Positions 18,675-27,075 of a DNA stretch of 64,000 bases are shown here, piece after piece. Below the pieces are notes generated by a model, which did not search any database, was not told the DNA's origin, and saw nothing but the letters and a program-made list of their open reading frames with translations. Each line of letters begins with the position of its first letter. The first letter of the stretch is position 1. The position numbers were made by a program, and so were the translations under genes. Source of the DNA: Bacteroidota bacterium (GTDB taxonomy: Bacteria; Bacteroidota; Ignavibacteria; Kryptoniales; JAKASW01); contig JAJZNW010000093.1 in NCBI GenBank assembly GCA_021811615.1, positions 41,921 to 105,920 on the forward strand, written 5' to 3'.

Positions 18675-20146
18675 CAGAAGTAAGCCTCCGATGGGTTTCC
18701 CATTTTCGCCGTCAATCTCTCTATCTGCTCGCGGCTTTTCGGCAGCGCCCCTTCGCAGCGCGGACTTACAGAAATTATCTTTCCAGGATTCAGGACGCAG
18801 TTCGGATCGAGCATCTCTTTTGTCTGCCTCATCAACTTTATGAATGGGGTATCGTAAAGCGATTCCATGAACTTCTTCTTAGCCAGGCCGACGCCGTGTT
18901 CGCCCGTTATGGTGCCTCCGAGGTCGACGGCTTTCCTGAATATCTCGTCGAAAGCCGATTCGACCCGGGCGATCTCGGCACGATCGCGCTCATCGGTGAG
19001 CCCGGTCGGGTGAAGGTTGCCGTCGCCCGCGTGGCCGAAGGTTCCGATCTCGATGTCGTGTTTCTTCGCAGTTATGTTAATGAAATCTACCATGGTTGCG
19101 AGCTCACTCCTCGGAACCGTGGCATCTTCGAGAATAGTGGTCGGCCGGATCCTCGCGAGGGCGGAGAACGCTGATTTCCTCGCAGTTTTAAGTTTCATTC
19201 CCTCCGCCTCGTCCTTCGCGAGGCGGACACTCTTCGCTCCCGATCTCATGCAAATCTTCTCTATGGCGGCGGCATCCTCCTCAACCGCCGAACGAGGCCC
19301 GTCAACTTCAACCAGGAGAATAGCCCCCGTATCCTTGTCCAGGCCGAGGTGGGCAAAATCCTCGACCGCACGTATCGTCGGGTTGTCGAGAAACTCGAGC
19401 ATCGCGGGCATAATCCTCGCCGCTGTTATCGCGGAGACAGTTTCGGCTGCGCCGGCGATCGAATCATAAAAGCCGAGGAGGGTTCTTCCGGTTTGAGGAA
19501 GAGGAATGAGTTTGAGAAGTATCTTCGTGAAAATTCCGAGCGTCCCTTCGGAGCCGATAAGAACGTCCTTCAAATTGTACCCCGCAACGTCCTTCATGTT
19601 CTTCCCGCCGATATGCATCACTTCCCCGGTGGGGAGCACCACTTCGAATCCGAGAACGTAGTTCTTCGTCACACCATACTTGAGTCCCCGAAGACCTCCC
19701 GCGTTCTCGGCGACGTTTCCGCCGAGAGTGCAAATCTGCGAACTCCCGGGGTCGGGAGGATAGAACAGGCCATGAGATTCGACGAGCGTTTGGAATTTGC
19801 CCGTGATCAAACCGGGCTCAACCCAGGCAGTAAGATTGTTCTTGTCGAGTTCAAGAACCTTATCCCAGCGGCTCATCAGCAGAACCACGGAATTTTCGGA
19901 CGGTATCGAACCGCCGCTGAGTCCGCTTCCTGAGCCGCGCGGAATGACTGCGAACTTCTCTTCGTTCGCCAGTCTCATCAGCCGACTTATTTGGTCCACC
20001 GAAGAAGGGACTACTATCGCATCCGGTAGCGACGAAAGGAGCGCGGTGCCGTCGTATGAATACGCGATCCTGTCTTCCATGGAATCGAGACAATTCGTTT
20101 TCCCGAACAGCTCTCTCAGTCTCTTCTTTGTTCCGTCAGTTATCAT
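18674..20146 (-). CDS. glcD: FAD-linked oxidase, glycolate/D-lactate dehydrogenase type
   Basis: A 490-residue flavoprotein of the VAO/PCMH family. It has an FAD-binding domain (about 30-210) with IPRGSGSGLSGG, PPDPGS and GGNVAENAGG, and a C-terminal FAD-oxidase domain with GHAGDGNLHP and the GEHGVG motif. It would oxidise glycolate or D-lactate with the adjacent GlcF-like protein. I chose the ATG at 20146 because GGGAG lies eight bases ahead; an in-frame start 13 codons upstream has no such site. No glcE is adjacent, favouring the two-gene form. Confidence 0.9.
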   Translation of the reverse strand: MITDGTKKRLRELFGKTNCLDSMEDRIAYSYDGTALLSSLPDAIVVPSSVDQISRLMRLANEEKFAVIPRGSGSGLSGGSIPSENSVVLLMSRWDKVLELDKNNLTAWVEPGLITGKFQTLVESHGLFYPPDPGSSQICTLGGNVAENAGGLRGLKYGVTKNYVLGFEVVLPTGEVMHIGGKNMKDVAGYNLKDVLIGSEGTLGIFTKILLKLIPLPQTGRTLLGFYDSIAGAAETVSAITAARIMPAMLEFLDNPTIRAVEDFAHLGLDKDTGAILLVEVDGPRSAVEEDAAAIEKICMRSGAKSVRLAKDEAEGMKLKTARKSAFSALARIRPTTILEDATVPRSELATMVDFINITAKKHDIEIGTFGHAGDGNLHPTGLTDERDRAEIARVESAFDEIFRKAVDLGGTITGEHGVGLAKKKFMESLYDTPFIKLMRQTKEMLDPNCVLNPGKIISVSPRCEGALPKSREQIERLTAKMGNPSEAYF

Positions 20147-20281
20147 CGAACACTCCCTGATCAAATCTAAACATTCGCGAAACAACTCAATATAGCCAAA
20201 GGCAAGTCAAACACGAATTGATTATTTGAAGCAGGCTTCATCACGAATGAAGGAAAGTATTCAGGTCCCGCACAGGACTCC

Positions 20282-20310
20282 TTGACACACGGCGCGGATA
20301 CAGTTACAAT
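20282..20310 (+). promoter_or_regulatory. Predicted sigma70-type promoter for the lipoprotein/OMP pair
   Basis: TTGACA (20282-20287), a 17-bp spacer and TACAAT (20305-20310), 45 bp ahead of the lipoprotein ATG. The region is divergent from glcD. Confidence 0.65.
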
Positions 20311-20354
20311 CTACCATCGGAATCAACAGAACTGTTACTCAGGCCGAGGTCGGT

Positions 20355-20705
20355 ATGGCAAGTCGTCAAAGGGAAGCTGGGATCGCATCAGGCATAGCTA
20401 TGATGGTGTTCATCTCGATGTTCGCCGGCTGCAGTTCATCTCCGGTTGAACCACGGTCATCGGCAAATGTCCGTATCAACTATTATGTAGCCTCTCAATC
20501 TCATGTGACATTGAAAATAGTGAATAGCTATAATACGACGCAGGCCGTGCTGGTGGACTCAGTGCAATCTCCGGGGACTTACTCCATAAGCTGGAGCGCG
20601 GCAAGCTACCCGGTGGGTGTCTACTTCTATTATTTAGTAGTTACCCCGACAAGCGGCGGTCCCCCGCAGGAATTCGTCAGCAGATTTGTCCTGGGCAGGC
20701 AATGA
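20355..20705 (+). CDS. Putative lipoprotein with FlgD-like Ig domain
   Basis: A 116-residue protein with a hydrophobic leader ending in the lipobox FAGC (Cys about 26), followed by SSSPVEP. The rest looks like a FlgD-type Ig fold as found in FCB-group secreted proteins: strand HVTLKIVNS, then GTYSISWSA and PVGVYFYYLVV. It probably sits in the outer membrane or periplasm. Its stop overlaps the start of the next gene (ATGA), so the pair is coupled. Function unknown. Confidence 0.75.
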   Translation: MASRQREAGIASGIAMMVFISMFAGCSSSPVEPRSSANVRINYYVASQSHVTLKIVNSYNTTQAVLVDSVQSPGTYSISWSAASYPVGVYFYYLVVTPTSGGPPQEFVSRFVLGRQ

Positions 20706-21358
20706 ACCCGAGGAGCTTGGTCGTATTCGGACTGGCACTCTACCTCGCGATGCCCGCCACGGCACACTCTCAAGCCCGCTATCAGATAGCGGTCCAGGCC
20801 GTCGGAGGCCTTTACATTTATAACTCCGAGAATAGCCTGCCTCTCCTGCGGAACGGCAAGTTCATAGGCGGATATGGAATCGACGCGTCCGTCATCCGTT
20901 CTACAGACGGGCCTTACGGGCTAGCGCTGGATGTTCAATATTTCAGGAGCAACGCCAAGAGCCCATTGACTTTCACCCAGACAGGGGAATTCGGCATCAC
21001 GTTCCACGGCAGGGTCGCACTGGATCAATTCTCAGCGGACGTGGGGGTGAGACGTTCATTGGCAGGCTGGCTTCAAGTCGGATTGGGACCTTCTATTGCA
21101 GTGGAAAGCCGGACGGTCGAGATACCGAACGCGGGCATAGCGGACAGACTGGACTCCTACTGCCTCGGACTAAATGCGGTCGCAGCCGCGACGATGCCGT
21201 TCCATGAAACGAGTAACCGGGGATTCTTCTGGTACTACACTGTCAAGCTCCGCTATCTTCATTCGATATTCTTCGATGCACGCGGGCGGGATCTCTCAGA
21301 CTACAGCCAGTCTTTCCTTACCGCGTCGCTCGGCGCCGGGATAGGGTACGCGTTTTAA
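20702..21358 (+). CDS. Predicted outer-membrane beta-barrel-type protein
   Basis: A 218-residue protein with a signal peptide (cleavage probably after AHSQA) and alternating hydrophobic/aromatic strands such as GLYIY, FIGGYGI and WYYTVKLRYLH. It ends on an aromatic residue (GYAF), the usual C-terminal signature of barrels folded by the BAM system. It is coupled to the upstream lipoprotein. I do not recognise a specific family; a membrane-anchored sensor or adhesin partner is possible. Confidence 0.6.
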   Translation: MNPRSLVVFGLALYLAMPATAHSQARYQIAVQAVGGLYIYNSENSLPLLRNGKFIGGYGIDASVIRSTDGPYGLALDVQYFRSNAKSPLTFTQTGEFGITFHGRVALDQFSADVGVRRSLAGWLQVGLGPSIAVESRTVEIPNAGIADRLDSYCLGLNAVAAATMPFHETSNRGFFWYYTVKLRYLHSIFFDARGRDLSDYSQSFLTASLGAGIGYAF

Positions 21359-21440
21359 CTTACTCCGGAACGTCGTCTCAAAAGGCGGGCCATATGATTC
21401 GGTGTTCATGGTTTTACGCCCGATCAGGGACCGCGCGCGC

Positions 21441-21515
21441 TTAACACAAAACTAACACTCTCCCCTCTTGACAACGCCGGGGCGCTCTGTTATATTAATC
21501 GTGCAAATCGTGCAA
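21441..21515 (+). promoter_or_regulatory. Promoter and candidate operators of the carH photoprotection operon
   Basis: TTGACA (21468-21473), 17-bp spacer, TATATT (21491-21496): an almost perfect sigma70 promoter. Upstream, TAACAC occurs twice 11 bp apart (21442-21447 and 21453-21458); an 11-bp direct-repeat spacing is what CarH-type repressors are known to bind. Downstream of the -10, ATCGTGCAA occurs twice in tandem without a gap (21498-21506, 21507-21515), at about the transcription start. Both repeats are visible directly; their binding by the repressor is inference. A weak AGGA site precedes the ATG at 21535. Confidence 0.65.
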
Positions 21516-21534
21516 AACAGGAATAACGACCAAC

Positions 21535-22422
21535 ATGAAAAACAGTTACTCTACGCGGGAATTAGCAGAGCTCCTCTCGGTCAACGAGTCCACGGTGAAA
21601 AGGTGGGCGGACAGCGGTTTCATCGAATGCATCAAAACCAAGGGAGGACACAGGAAATTCCCGATCAGAAGCGTTTTAAGATTCATCCATGAGAACCAGA
21701 TGAATGTTCCCGCTCTGTCACTCGCCGAATTCGACAAGAAGGACGTGCAGGCCCATCTCAGCGCCGGGTTTGTCGACGTGCTTGTTCCGGCATTGAAGGA
21801 GGCGGCCCTGCAGGGAGACTCGTTTGAAGTTCAAAGGCTCCTTCGGACAGGTCTCATATCGCAGCCGGACATTATCATGCTCTATACCCAGCTGTTATTC
21901 CCGGCCCTTGTGGACATCGGAACCGGTTGGCAAAACGGCACCCTGCGGGTGGACGAGGAACACCTTGCAACACAGGCGATCAAGTCGGCACTCTTCCGCT
22001 TTCAGTCCGAAATACATATCAAAGAACCCAATAGCCTGTCGGCAGTAGTAAGCTGTTTCGAAGGCGAGACCCACGATATCGCGATAACATGCATCGCAAG
22101 TTATCTGACCTCTGAAGGATGGAAGGTCTATCACCTTGGACAGGACATCCCCACCGACGACCTTTCTCTCTTCATAAGGGCCAAGAAGCCCAACCTGGTT
22201 GCGATAAGCGCCAGCACGATAAATGACGAGAGGAGGTTTGTTTACGGCGTAAACAACAAGATCGCGGCTGCCGCCCATAAGGCAGGTGCTCTGACAATCG
22301 TCGGAGGATCGCACATGCCCTCACGGTTTTTAGGAAGGTTGAAATGCGACCTGCTCTCCGACAACATCGCGGATATCAGGGGGATCCACCAAAAGATGAC
22401 AGTTGAAGGGACGAGGAGGTAG
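21535..22422 (+). CDS. carH: CarH/LitR-type MerR-family B12-binding photoreceptor repressor
   Basis: A 295-residue regulator. Residues 1-60 form a MerR/excisionase-type winged helix (STRELAELLSVNESTVKRW, GGHRKFP). Residues about 70-165 form the four-helix cobalamin cap with the Trp-x9-Glu-His signature (Trp132, Glu142, His143) diagnostic of CarH light sensors, and 168-290 form the B12 Rossmann domain with His180 in GETHDIA as the lower ligand. In known CarH proteins, adenosylcobalamin drives tetramer formation and DNA binding in the dark, and light breaks it. Here the residue after the Trp is Gln133, where T. thermophilus CarH has His132. It heads the carotenoid/photolyase operon, so it is probably autoregulatory. 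Confidence 0.9.
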   Translation: MKNSYSTRELAELLSVNESTVKRWADSGFIECIKTKGGHRKFPIRSVLRFIHENQMNVPALSLAEFDKKDVQAHLSAGFVDVLVPALKEAALQGDSFEVQRLLRTGLISQPDIIMLYTQLLFPALVDIGTGWQNGTLRVDEEHLATQAIKSALFRFQSEIHIKEPNSLSAVVSCFEGETHDIAITCIASYLTSEGWKVYHLGQDIPTDDLSLFIRAKKPNLVAISASTINDERRFVYGVNNKIAAAAHKAGALTIVGGSHMPSRFLGRLKCDLLSDNIADIRGIHQKMTVEGTRR

Positions 22423-22424
22423 AA

Positions 22425-23354
22425 ATGGAGATAGCGATAACCGGGGCAACCGGATTCATCGGCAAAGGACTGGTGCATTCACTTCTTGAAAATGGGCACA
22501 AGGTCGTCGTGTTATCCAGAGACATCGAGCGGGCGAGATCGGAATTTGGCGACAGCGTCAGCGTACTCAGATGGGCTGCGGACAATATCCCCGGCCTCGC
22601 ATCAGGACTTAACGGCATCGATGCGATAGTCAATCTGGCCGGAGAGAACATCGGATCTTCTATATGGACAAAAGGAAAGCGGGCAAGAATCCTGGAGAGC
22701 AGGTTATCTGCCGGAAAGCTCCTCACAGATGTGATCGCTTCCATGTCCCGCAAGCCCGGTCTGCTCATTCAGGCATCGGCGGTCGGATATTACGGTACAA
22801 GGGAAGAAGAAATCCTGGACGAGACATCTGCAGCGGGAACAGGCTTTCTGTCGGACGTCGTCGAGCGATGGGAAAATTCCACAAAAGGAGTGGAATCGAT
22901 GGGTGTCCGCCGTGTAATCATCAGGACCGGTGTGGTGTTTTCTTCCGAAGGGGGTGCTCTCCCGAAGCTCGCGATGCCTTACAAGTTTCTTGTCGGCGTC
23001 GTCCTCGGTTCCGGCAAACAGTGGCTTCCATGGATACATTATTCAGACGAGATAGAAGCGATCAACTTCCTTCTTACAAACCCGTTCTCGTCGGGAATCT
23101 ACAATCTCGTCTCTCCGAACCCCGCCCGAATGGAGGAGGTCTGCAAAGCGATCAGCGACACTTTTCGGCGACCGACTTTGATGAAGGTCCCGGCTTCGAT
23201 GCTGAAGCTCGCGATGGGCAAGATGGCGGAAGAGACCATTCTTCCCAGCCAGCACGTCATCCCGTCGCGGCTCGCTGCGGCAGGCTTTGCTTTCAGGCGT
23301 GCAGGGCTCAAGACATCGATTTCACAATTGTATTCACCAGGAGAAAGAAACTAG
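22425..23354 (+). CDS. TIGR01777-family NAD(P)-binding epimerase-like protein (SDR39U1/YfcH type)
   Basis: A 309-residue extended short-chain dehydrogenase: ITGATGFIGKGL at the N-terminus, then IVNLAGENI, and an SAVGYYG motif with the Tyr of the active site. The C-terminal part ends in the DUF1731-like PSQHVIPSRLAAAGFAFR segment. The family has no settled substrate. It starts 2 bp after carH behind GAGGAGG, and its TAG stop overlaps the GTG of crtYc. Its place inside a carotenoid operon suggests a role in light protection or carotenoid modification, but nothing in the protein proves it. Confidence 0.88.
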   Translation: MEIAITGATGFIGKGLVHSLLENGHKVVVLSRDIERARSEFGDSVSVLRWAADNIPGLASGLNGIDAIVNLAGENIGSSIWTKGKRARILESRLSAGKLLTDVIASMSRKPGLLIQASAVGYYGTREEEILDETSAAGTGFLSDVVERWENSTKGVESMGVRRVIIRTGVVFSSEGGALPKLAMPYKFLVGVVLGSGKQWLPWIHYSDEIEAINFLLTNPFSSGIYNLVSPNPARMEEVCKAISDTFRRPTLMKVPASMLKLAMGKMAEETILPSQHVIPSRLAAAGFAFRRAGLKTSISQLYSPGERN

Positions 23355-23674
23355 TGGAAGTCCTCCGGCATTTCACATACCTGGGAGTCGACCTTATAAT
23401 ACTCCTTCCCTTCATCTTCAAGATGAGCGATCCGAGACTCGGCTTTCGAAAACATGCAGGCCCGATAGTAATATCGGCAGCTATAGTCGCATCGCTTTTC
23501 ACCGTTTGGGACATACTGGCAGTCCGGGGAAACGTTTGGAGTTTCAACCCGGAATACATAACCGGGATCATGTTTGCCGGGCTCCCGCTCGAAGAGATCC
23601 TGTTTTTCATCTCGGTGCCGCTGACATCGATACTTGTATGGGAAGCGACCGGATACCGGAGGGAAAAGAAATGA
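23354..23674 (+). CDS. crtYc: Lycopene cyclase domain protein, subunit c type
   Basis: A 106-residue membrane protein starting at GTG (23354), which overlaps the epimerase stop as TAGTG. It has three hydrophobic segments, and the heterodimeric lycopene cyclase hallmarks: TVWDILAVRGNVWSF and LPLEEILFF. In actinobacteria CrtYc and CrtYd together cyclise the ends of lycopene; fungal and some archaeal enzymes carry both as a fusion. Here the second half follows as a separate, 4-bp-overlapping gene. The GTG start and overlap make it easy to call a longer false frame. Confidence 0.88.
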   Translation: MEVLRHFTYLGVDLIILLPFIFKMSDPRLGFRKHAGPIVISAAIVASLFTVWDILAVRGNVWSFNPEYITGIMFAGLPLEEILFFISVPLTSILVWEATGYRREKK

Positions 23675-23970
23675 TGTACACGATTCCCGCCGTGATTTCT
23701 GCGATGGTCACGCTCGCGCTCGATCTGTTCATTCTCCAAACGAGAATCGTCGCGACGCGTCACTTCCCGATATTCATCGGCTTCATGACAATCGGCTTCC
23801 TCGTTTGCAACGGTATTCTGACGGCACTCCCCGTTGTGACATATAATCCTTCCGAGATGCTCGACGTAAGATTCTTCACGATACCATTGGAAGATTTCAT
23901 TTATGGATTTGCTCTTGTCACGGCAACGATTTCCATTTACGAGTTTGTAAAAAGAAAGGAACAAATATGA
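23671..23970 (+). CDS. crtYd: Lycopene cyclase domain protein, subunit d type
   Basis: A 99-residue membrane protein with three hydrophobic segments. The [15 protein letters not shown] motif parallels the LPLEE motif of its neighbour and is typical of the second half of CrtYcd cyclases. The ATG at 23671 overlaps the crtYc stop by 4 bp, and its own TGA overlaps folE. With crtYc it should convert lycopene to gamma- or beta-carotene at the inner membrane. No other cyclase (CrtY, CrtL, CruA) is seen in the window. Confidence 0.86.
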   Translation: MMYTIPAVISAMVTLALDLFILQTRIVATRHFPIFIGFMTIGFLVCNGILTALPVVTYNPSEMLDVRFFTIPLEDFIYGFALVTATISIYEFVKRKEQI

Positions 23971-24629
23971 ACAGCTACCCAATGACGATGGGCAGAGGTG
24001 GACCGGAAGGATTCCGGCCGTTCATTACAGATACGATCGTTTCGGACGAAGTATTGTCCGAATCGGGGCTGGAGATTGCGAAAGCAAGTTATCGCGACCT
24101 CATAATTCAGGCGGGCGAGAATGTGCACAGGGACGGGCTGGTTAAGACTCCGGAGCGGGCGGCAAAAGCATGGGATTTCCTTACGAGCGGCTACGAGACG
24201 GACCCGGCGGAACTCCTCAGAGCCGCGGTGTTCGAAGAGGACTTCGACAGCATGGTGCTTGTGAAGGACATCGAGTTCTATTCGCTCTGCGAACATCATC
24301 TCCTTCCCTTTTTCGGGAAGGTTCACGTCGCGTACATCCCGGACGGAAAGATCGTCGGCTTGAGCAAGATACCCCGCGCGGTGGACGCACTCGCAAGGCG
24401 CCTGCAGGTGCAGGAAAGGCTGACGAAACAGGTTGCCGAACTGATTCAGGAGACGCTTCGACCGAAGGGAGTAGCCGTCGCGGCGGACGCCTCCCACATG
24501 TGCATGATGATGCGCGGAGTGGAAAAACAAAGCTCGACCACCGCAACGACGTATTTCACGGGCTCTTTTGAAGGCGACCCGAAGATGCAGGAAAGATTCT
24601 TCAGCTCGCTGAAAGGATCGGGAAGATGA
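23967..24629 (+). CDS. folE: GTP cyclohydrolase I
   Basis: Converts GTP to 7,8-dihydroneopterin triphosphate, the first step to folate and pterins. It is 220 residues with the zinc ligands Cys108 (SLCEHH), His111 and Cys179 (SHMCMMMRG), plus [12 protein letters not shown] and GLSKIPR. It is embedded in the carotenoid operon with 4-bp overlaps on both sides. Photolyases often use a folate (MTHF) antenna, so supplying pterin alongside phr is a plausible reason for its place here. It may be a second copy devoted to light conditions; this cannot be judged from the window. Confidence 0.96.
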   Translation: MNSYPMTMGRGGPEGFRPFITDTIVSDEVLSESGLEIAKASYRDLIIQAGENVHRDGLVKTPERAAKAWDFLTSGYETDPAELLRAAVFEEDFDSMVLVKDIEFYSLCEHHLLPFFGKVHVAYIPDGKIVGLSKIPRAVDALARRLQVQERLTKQVAELIQETLRPKGVAVAADASHMCMMMRGVEKQSSTTATTYFTGSFEGDPKMQERFFSSLKGSGR

Positions 24630-26119
24630 AGAAGAAGATCGCAATTGTCGGGGCCGGACTCGCGGGTTTGTCGGCGGCGTCTCTGCTTGCAAAAAGCGGA
24701 CACGACGTCACCGTCTTCGAAAAGAACGCGACTCCCGGGGGAAGGATGAACAGGCTGGAAACGCCGGAAGGATTCAAGTTCGATACCGGTCCGACGCTTC
24801 TCCTGATGCTCAGCTCGCTCAGGAAGCTTTTCGGGAAGCTCGACAGGAGAATCGAGGACTACATGGAACTGAAACTTCTTGAGCCGAGCTATCGGGTCTT
24901 CTACGCGGACGGGACGGAATTCAACTCCAGCACGAATATCGCGATGATGACAAAAGAGATAAGGGAAAAGCTGAACAGCGATAAGGAGATCGAAGCTTAT
25001 CTGAAATTCTTCAGCTATCTCTCGAAGTTGTACAGGCTGACGATCCCGAACTTCGTGGACAGGAACTACAGCCGGCTTTCGGATTTCATAAATCCGAAGT
25101 CGCTTTATTACCTGGCGACATTGAAAATGCTCGGCTCTCTTTACGGCCGGGTAAGCAGTTACTTCCAGGACGAGCGGCTCAGGATGCTCTTCAGCTTCCA
25201 GACAATGTATCTCGGGATTTCACCATTCGAGGCGCCGTCGGTGTACGGGGTCGTGACTTATATGGAAAGCGGCGAAGGGATTTACTTCCCCGTCGGCGGC
25301 ATGTATAAGATCGTGGAGAGCCTGGAAAAAATCGCAGTCGAATACGGCGTTACATTCAAATACAATTCGGAAGTGACGAAGATTGAGAAACAGGAAGGCC
25401 ACGCGACTTCGCTCGTCATAAACGGTTCGGAAAAAGAGACTTTCGATGTCTACCTGGTAAACGCGGATTTGCCTTACGCGTACGAGACGCTTCTCGATGA
25501 AAAGCCGAAGAAGAACGTTGTGCCACAATCCGGGGAACTGAAGTCATCTTCGTCCGCTTATATGATGTACATCGGCACTGACAAACAGTACAAACACCTC
25601 CCGCATCACAATGTCGTCTTCTCAGCAGACTACAAGACGAATCTGGACGATATTTTCGAACGACGGAAACTCCCGGAGGACCCCGCTTTCTACGTCTGCA
25701 TACCTAACAGGACAGATCCGTCGCTTGCTCCCGAATGGGGAGATTCATTGTACGTTCTCGTACCTGTTCCGCATAAGACGCCCAACATCGACTGGAGGAA
25801 AGATGAGCAGCTATTCAGGAAAAGGATTCTGGACAGGATATCCGACAGACTCGGCATGACAGATATCCGGGAACATATTGTGTACGAGAAAACGTTCACA
25901 CCTGATGAATGGGCAAGCGAGTATAATCTCTGGAAAGGATCGGCGTTCGGGCTGAGCCATTCTTTCTTCCAGTCCGCCTATTTCAGGCCTCAAAACAAGT
26001 CGAAAACGCTGAAAAACGTCTATTTTGCCGGCGCGAGCACCGTTCCCGGGAACGGCATTCCCATGGTGATCATTTCAGGCTCGCTGGCGGCAGAAAGAAT
26101 CGAGGAGGATTTGTCATGA
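24626..26119 (+). CDS. crtI: Phytoene desaturase (CrtI type)
   Basis: A 497-residue FAD-dependent amine-oxidase-family enzyme. The N-terminal dinucleotide motif is [15 protein letters not shown] followed by GGRMNR and FDTGPTL; the C-terminal bacterial desaturase signature is present as [16 protein letters not shown]. CrtI introduces four double bases' worth of desaturations into phytoene to give all-trans lycopene, the substrate of the cyclase encoded upstream. Its ATG overlaps folE and its stop overlaps crtB, each by 4 bp. Related enzymes act on C30 substrates, but the neighbouring crtB, cyclase and hydroxylase favour C40 chemistry. Confidence 0.95.
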   Translation: MKKKIAIVGAGLAGLSAASLLAKSGHDVTVFEKNATPGGRMNRLETPEGFKFDTGPTLLLMLSSLRKLFGKLDRRIEDYMELKLLEPSYRVFYADGTEFNSSTNIAMMTKEIREKLNSDKEIEAYLKFFSYLSKLYRLTIPNFVDRNYSRLSDFINPKSLYYLATLKMLGSLYGRVSSYFQDERLRMLFSFQTMYLGISPFEAPSVYGVVTYMESGEGIYFPVGGMYKIVESLEKIAVEYGVTFKYNSEVTKIEKQEGHATSLVINGSEKETFDVYLVNADLPYAYETLLDEKPKKNVVPQSGELKSSSSAYMMYIGTDKQYKHLPHHNVVFSADYKTNLDDIFERRKLPEDPAFYVCIPNRTDPSLAPEWGDSLYVLVPVPHKTPNIDWRKDEQLFRKRILDRISDRLGMTDIREHIVYEKTFTPDEWASEYNLWKGSAFGLSHSFFQSAYFRPQNKSKTLKNVYFAGASTVPGNGIPMVIISGSLAAERIEEDLS

Positions 26120-27075
26120 ACGTTACTTCTCCCAATTCGGACAGGCTGGAGCATCTGCGTTTATCGCTCAAGTGGTCTCGCGAGATGACAAGAGTATTCT
26201 CGAAAGGTTTCTATCTCTCGACATTCCTAATGCCTGCGGGTTTGAGACGCGATGTCTTCGCGCTGTACGGCTTCTGCCGCTATACCGACAACATCGGCGA
26301 CTCCCCGAGGAAGAGGAGCTTGGGAAAGATATCACAGGAGTTGGAACACTGGCGGGACGAACTGACATCGGCGTACGAAAGCGGCGAGTCTCAAAATCCC
26401 ATCATGAACGCGTTCGTTCATGTCGCGCTCGAAAAGGGAATCCCGATCGGCTTACCCCTGGAGCTTATCGGCGGCGTTCAGTCCGACATACAGACAGACT
26501 CCTATGCGGATTTCAATTCGCTGCGCAAGTTCTGCTACCAGGTGGCATCCGTTGTCGGCGTAATGATGACGCACGTGATCGGGTTCAGCGACGAGGCCGC
26601 ATTTCAGCACGCCGAGTCGCTCGGCATCGCGATGCAGCTTACTAACATACTCCGCGACATCAACGAGGACTGGCAGCTTCACAGGAAGATTTTCCTCCCC
26701 GCCGAGGACCTGGACCGGTTCGGCGTGACGCGGGAGGATATCGCGAACGGCAGAATCACGGGAAGATTCATAGATCTCATGAAATTCGAAATCGCGCGCG
26801 CCCGCGGATATTACCAGGACGCTCATGCAGGCATCGACCTTCTTTCAAAGCGAGGACAGCCATCAGTCAGAGCCGCCGCGGAAATCTACGCCGACATCCT
26901 GAGGGAAATTGAAAGACGAAACTACGACATCTTTTCTTCGAGACCGGTGGTGCCCCTGCCCAGGAAAATGTCGATAATGCTGAAGAATAAGTTTGCGGTA
27001 TCACTGCCTCGTGGAAAGGAAGTCTGCCAGGGAGACGTACTCTCAGGACAGACAAACAAAATCAACATCTATTAA
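26116..27075 (+). CDS. crtB: Phytoene synthase
   Basis: Condenses two geranylgeranyl diphosphates into phytoene. It is 319 residues of the squalene/phytoene synthase family, with both Asp-rich motifs: Asp58-x3-Asp62 in YGFCRYTDNIGD and Asp181-x3-Asp185 in LTNILRDINED. RKIFLPAEDLDRFG is also typical. It overlaps crtI by 4 bp and the hydroxylase by 1 bp (TAATG). No crtE (GGPP synthase) is in the cluster, so the precursor must come from a gene elsewhere. Confidence 0.96.
   Translation: MNVTSPNSDRLEHLRLSLKWSREMTRVFSKGFYLSTFLMPAGLRRDVFALYGFCRYTDNIGDSPRKRSLGKISQELEHWRDELTSAYESGESQNPIMNAFVHVALEKGIPIGLPLELIGGVQSDIQTDSYADFNSLRKFCYQVASVVGVMMTHVIGFSDEAAFQHAESLGIAMQLTNILRDINEDWQLHRKIFLPAEDLDRFGVTREDIANGRITGRFIDLMKFEIARARGYYQDAHAGIDLLSKRGQPSVRAAAEIYADILREIERRNYDIFSSRPVVPLPRKMSIMLKNKFAVSLPRGKEVCQGDVLSGQTNKINIY

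Noticed and set aside
21468..21534. Cobalamin riboswitch ahead of the B12-binding regulator
   Set aside because: The leader between promoter and ATG is under 40 nt, too short for the aptamer, and no B12-box was seen.
22664..23353. Long in-frame extension upstream of crtYc
   Set aside because: It overlaps the epimerase gene in another frame; the lycopene cyclase similarity begins only at the GTG at 23354.
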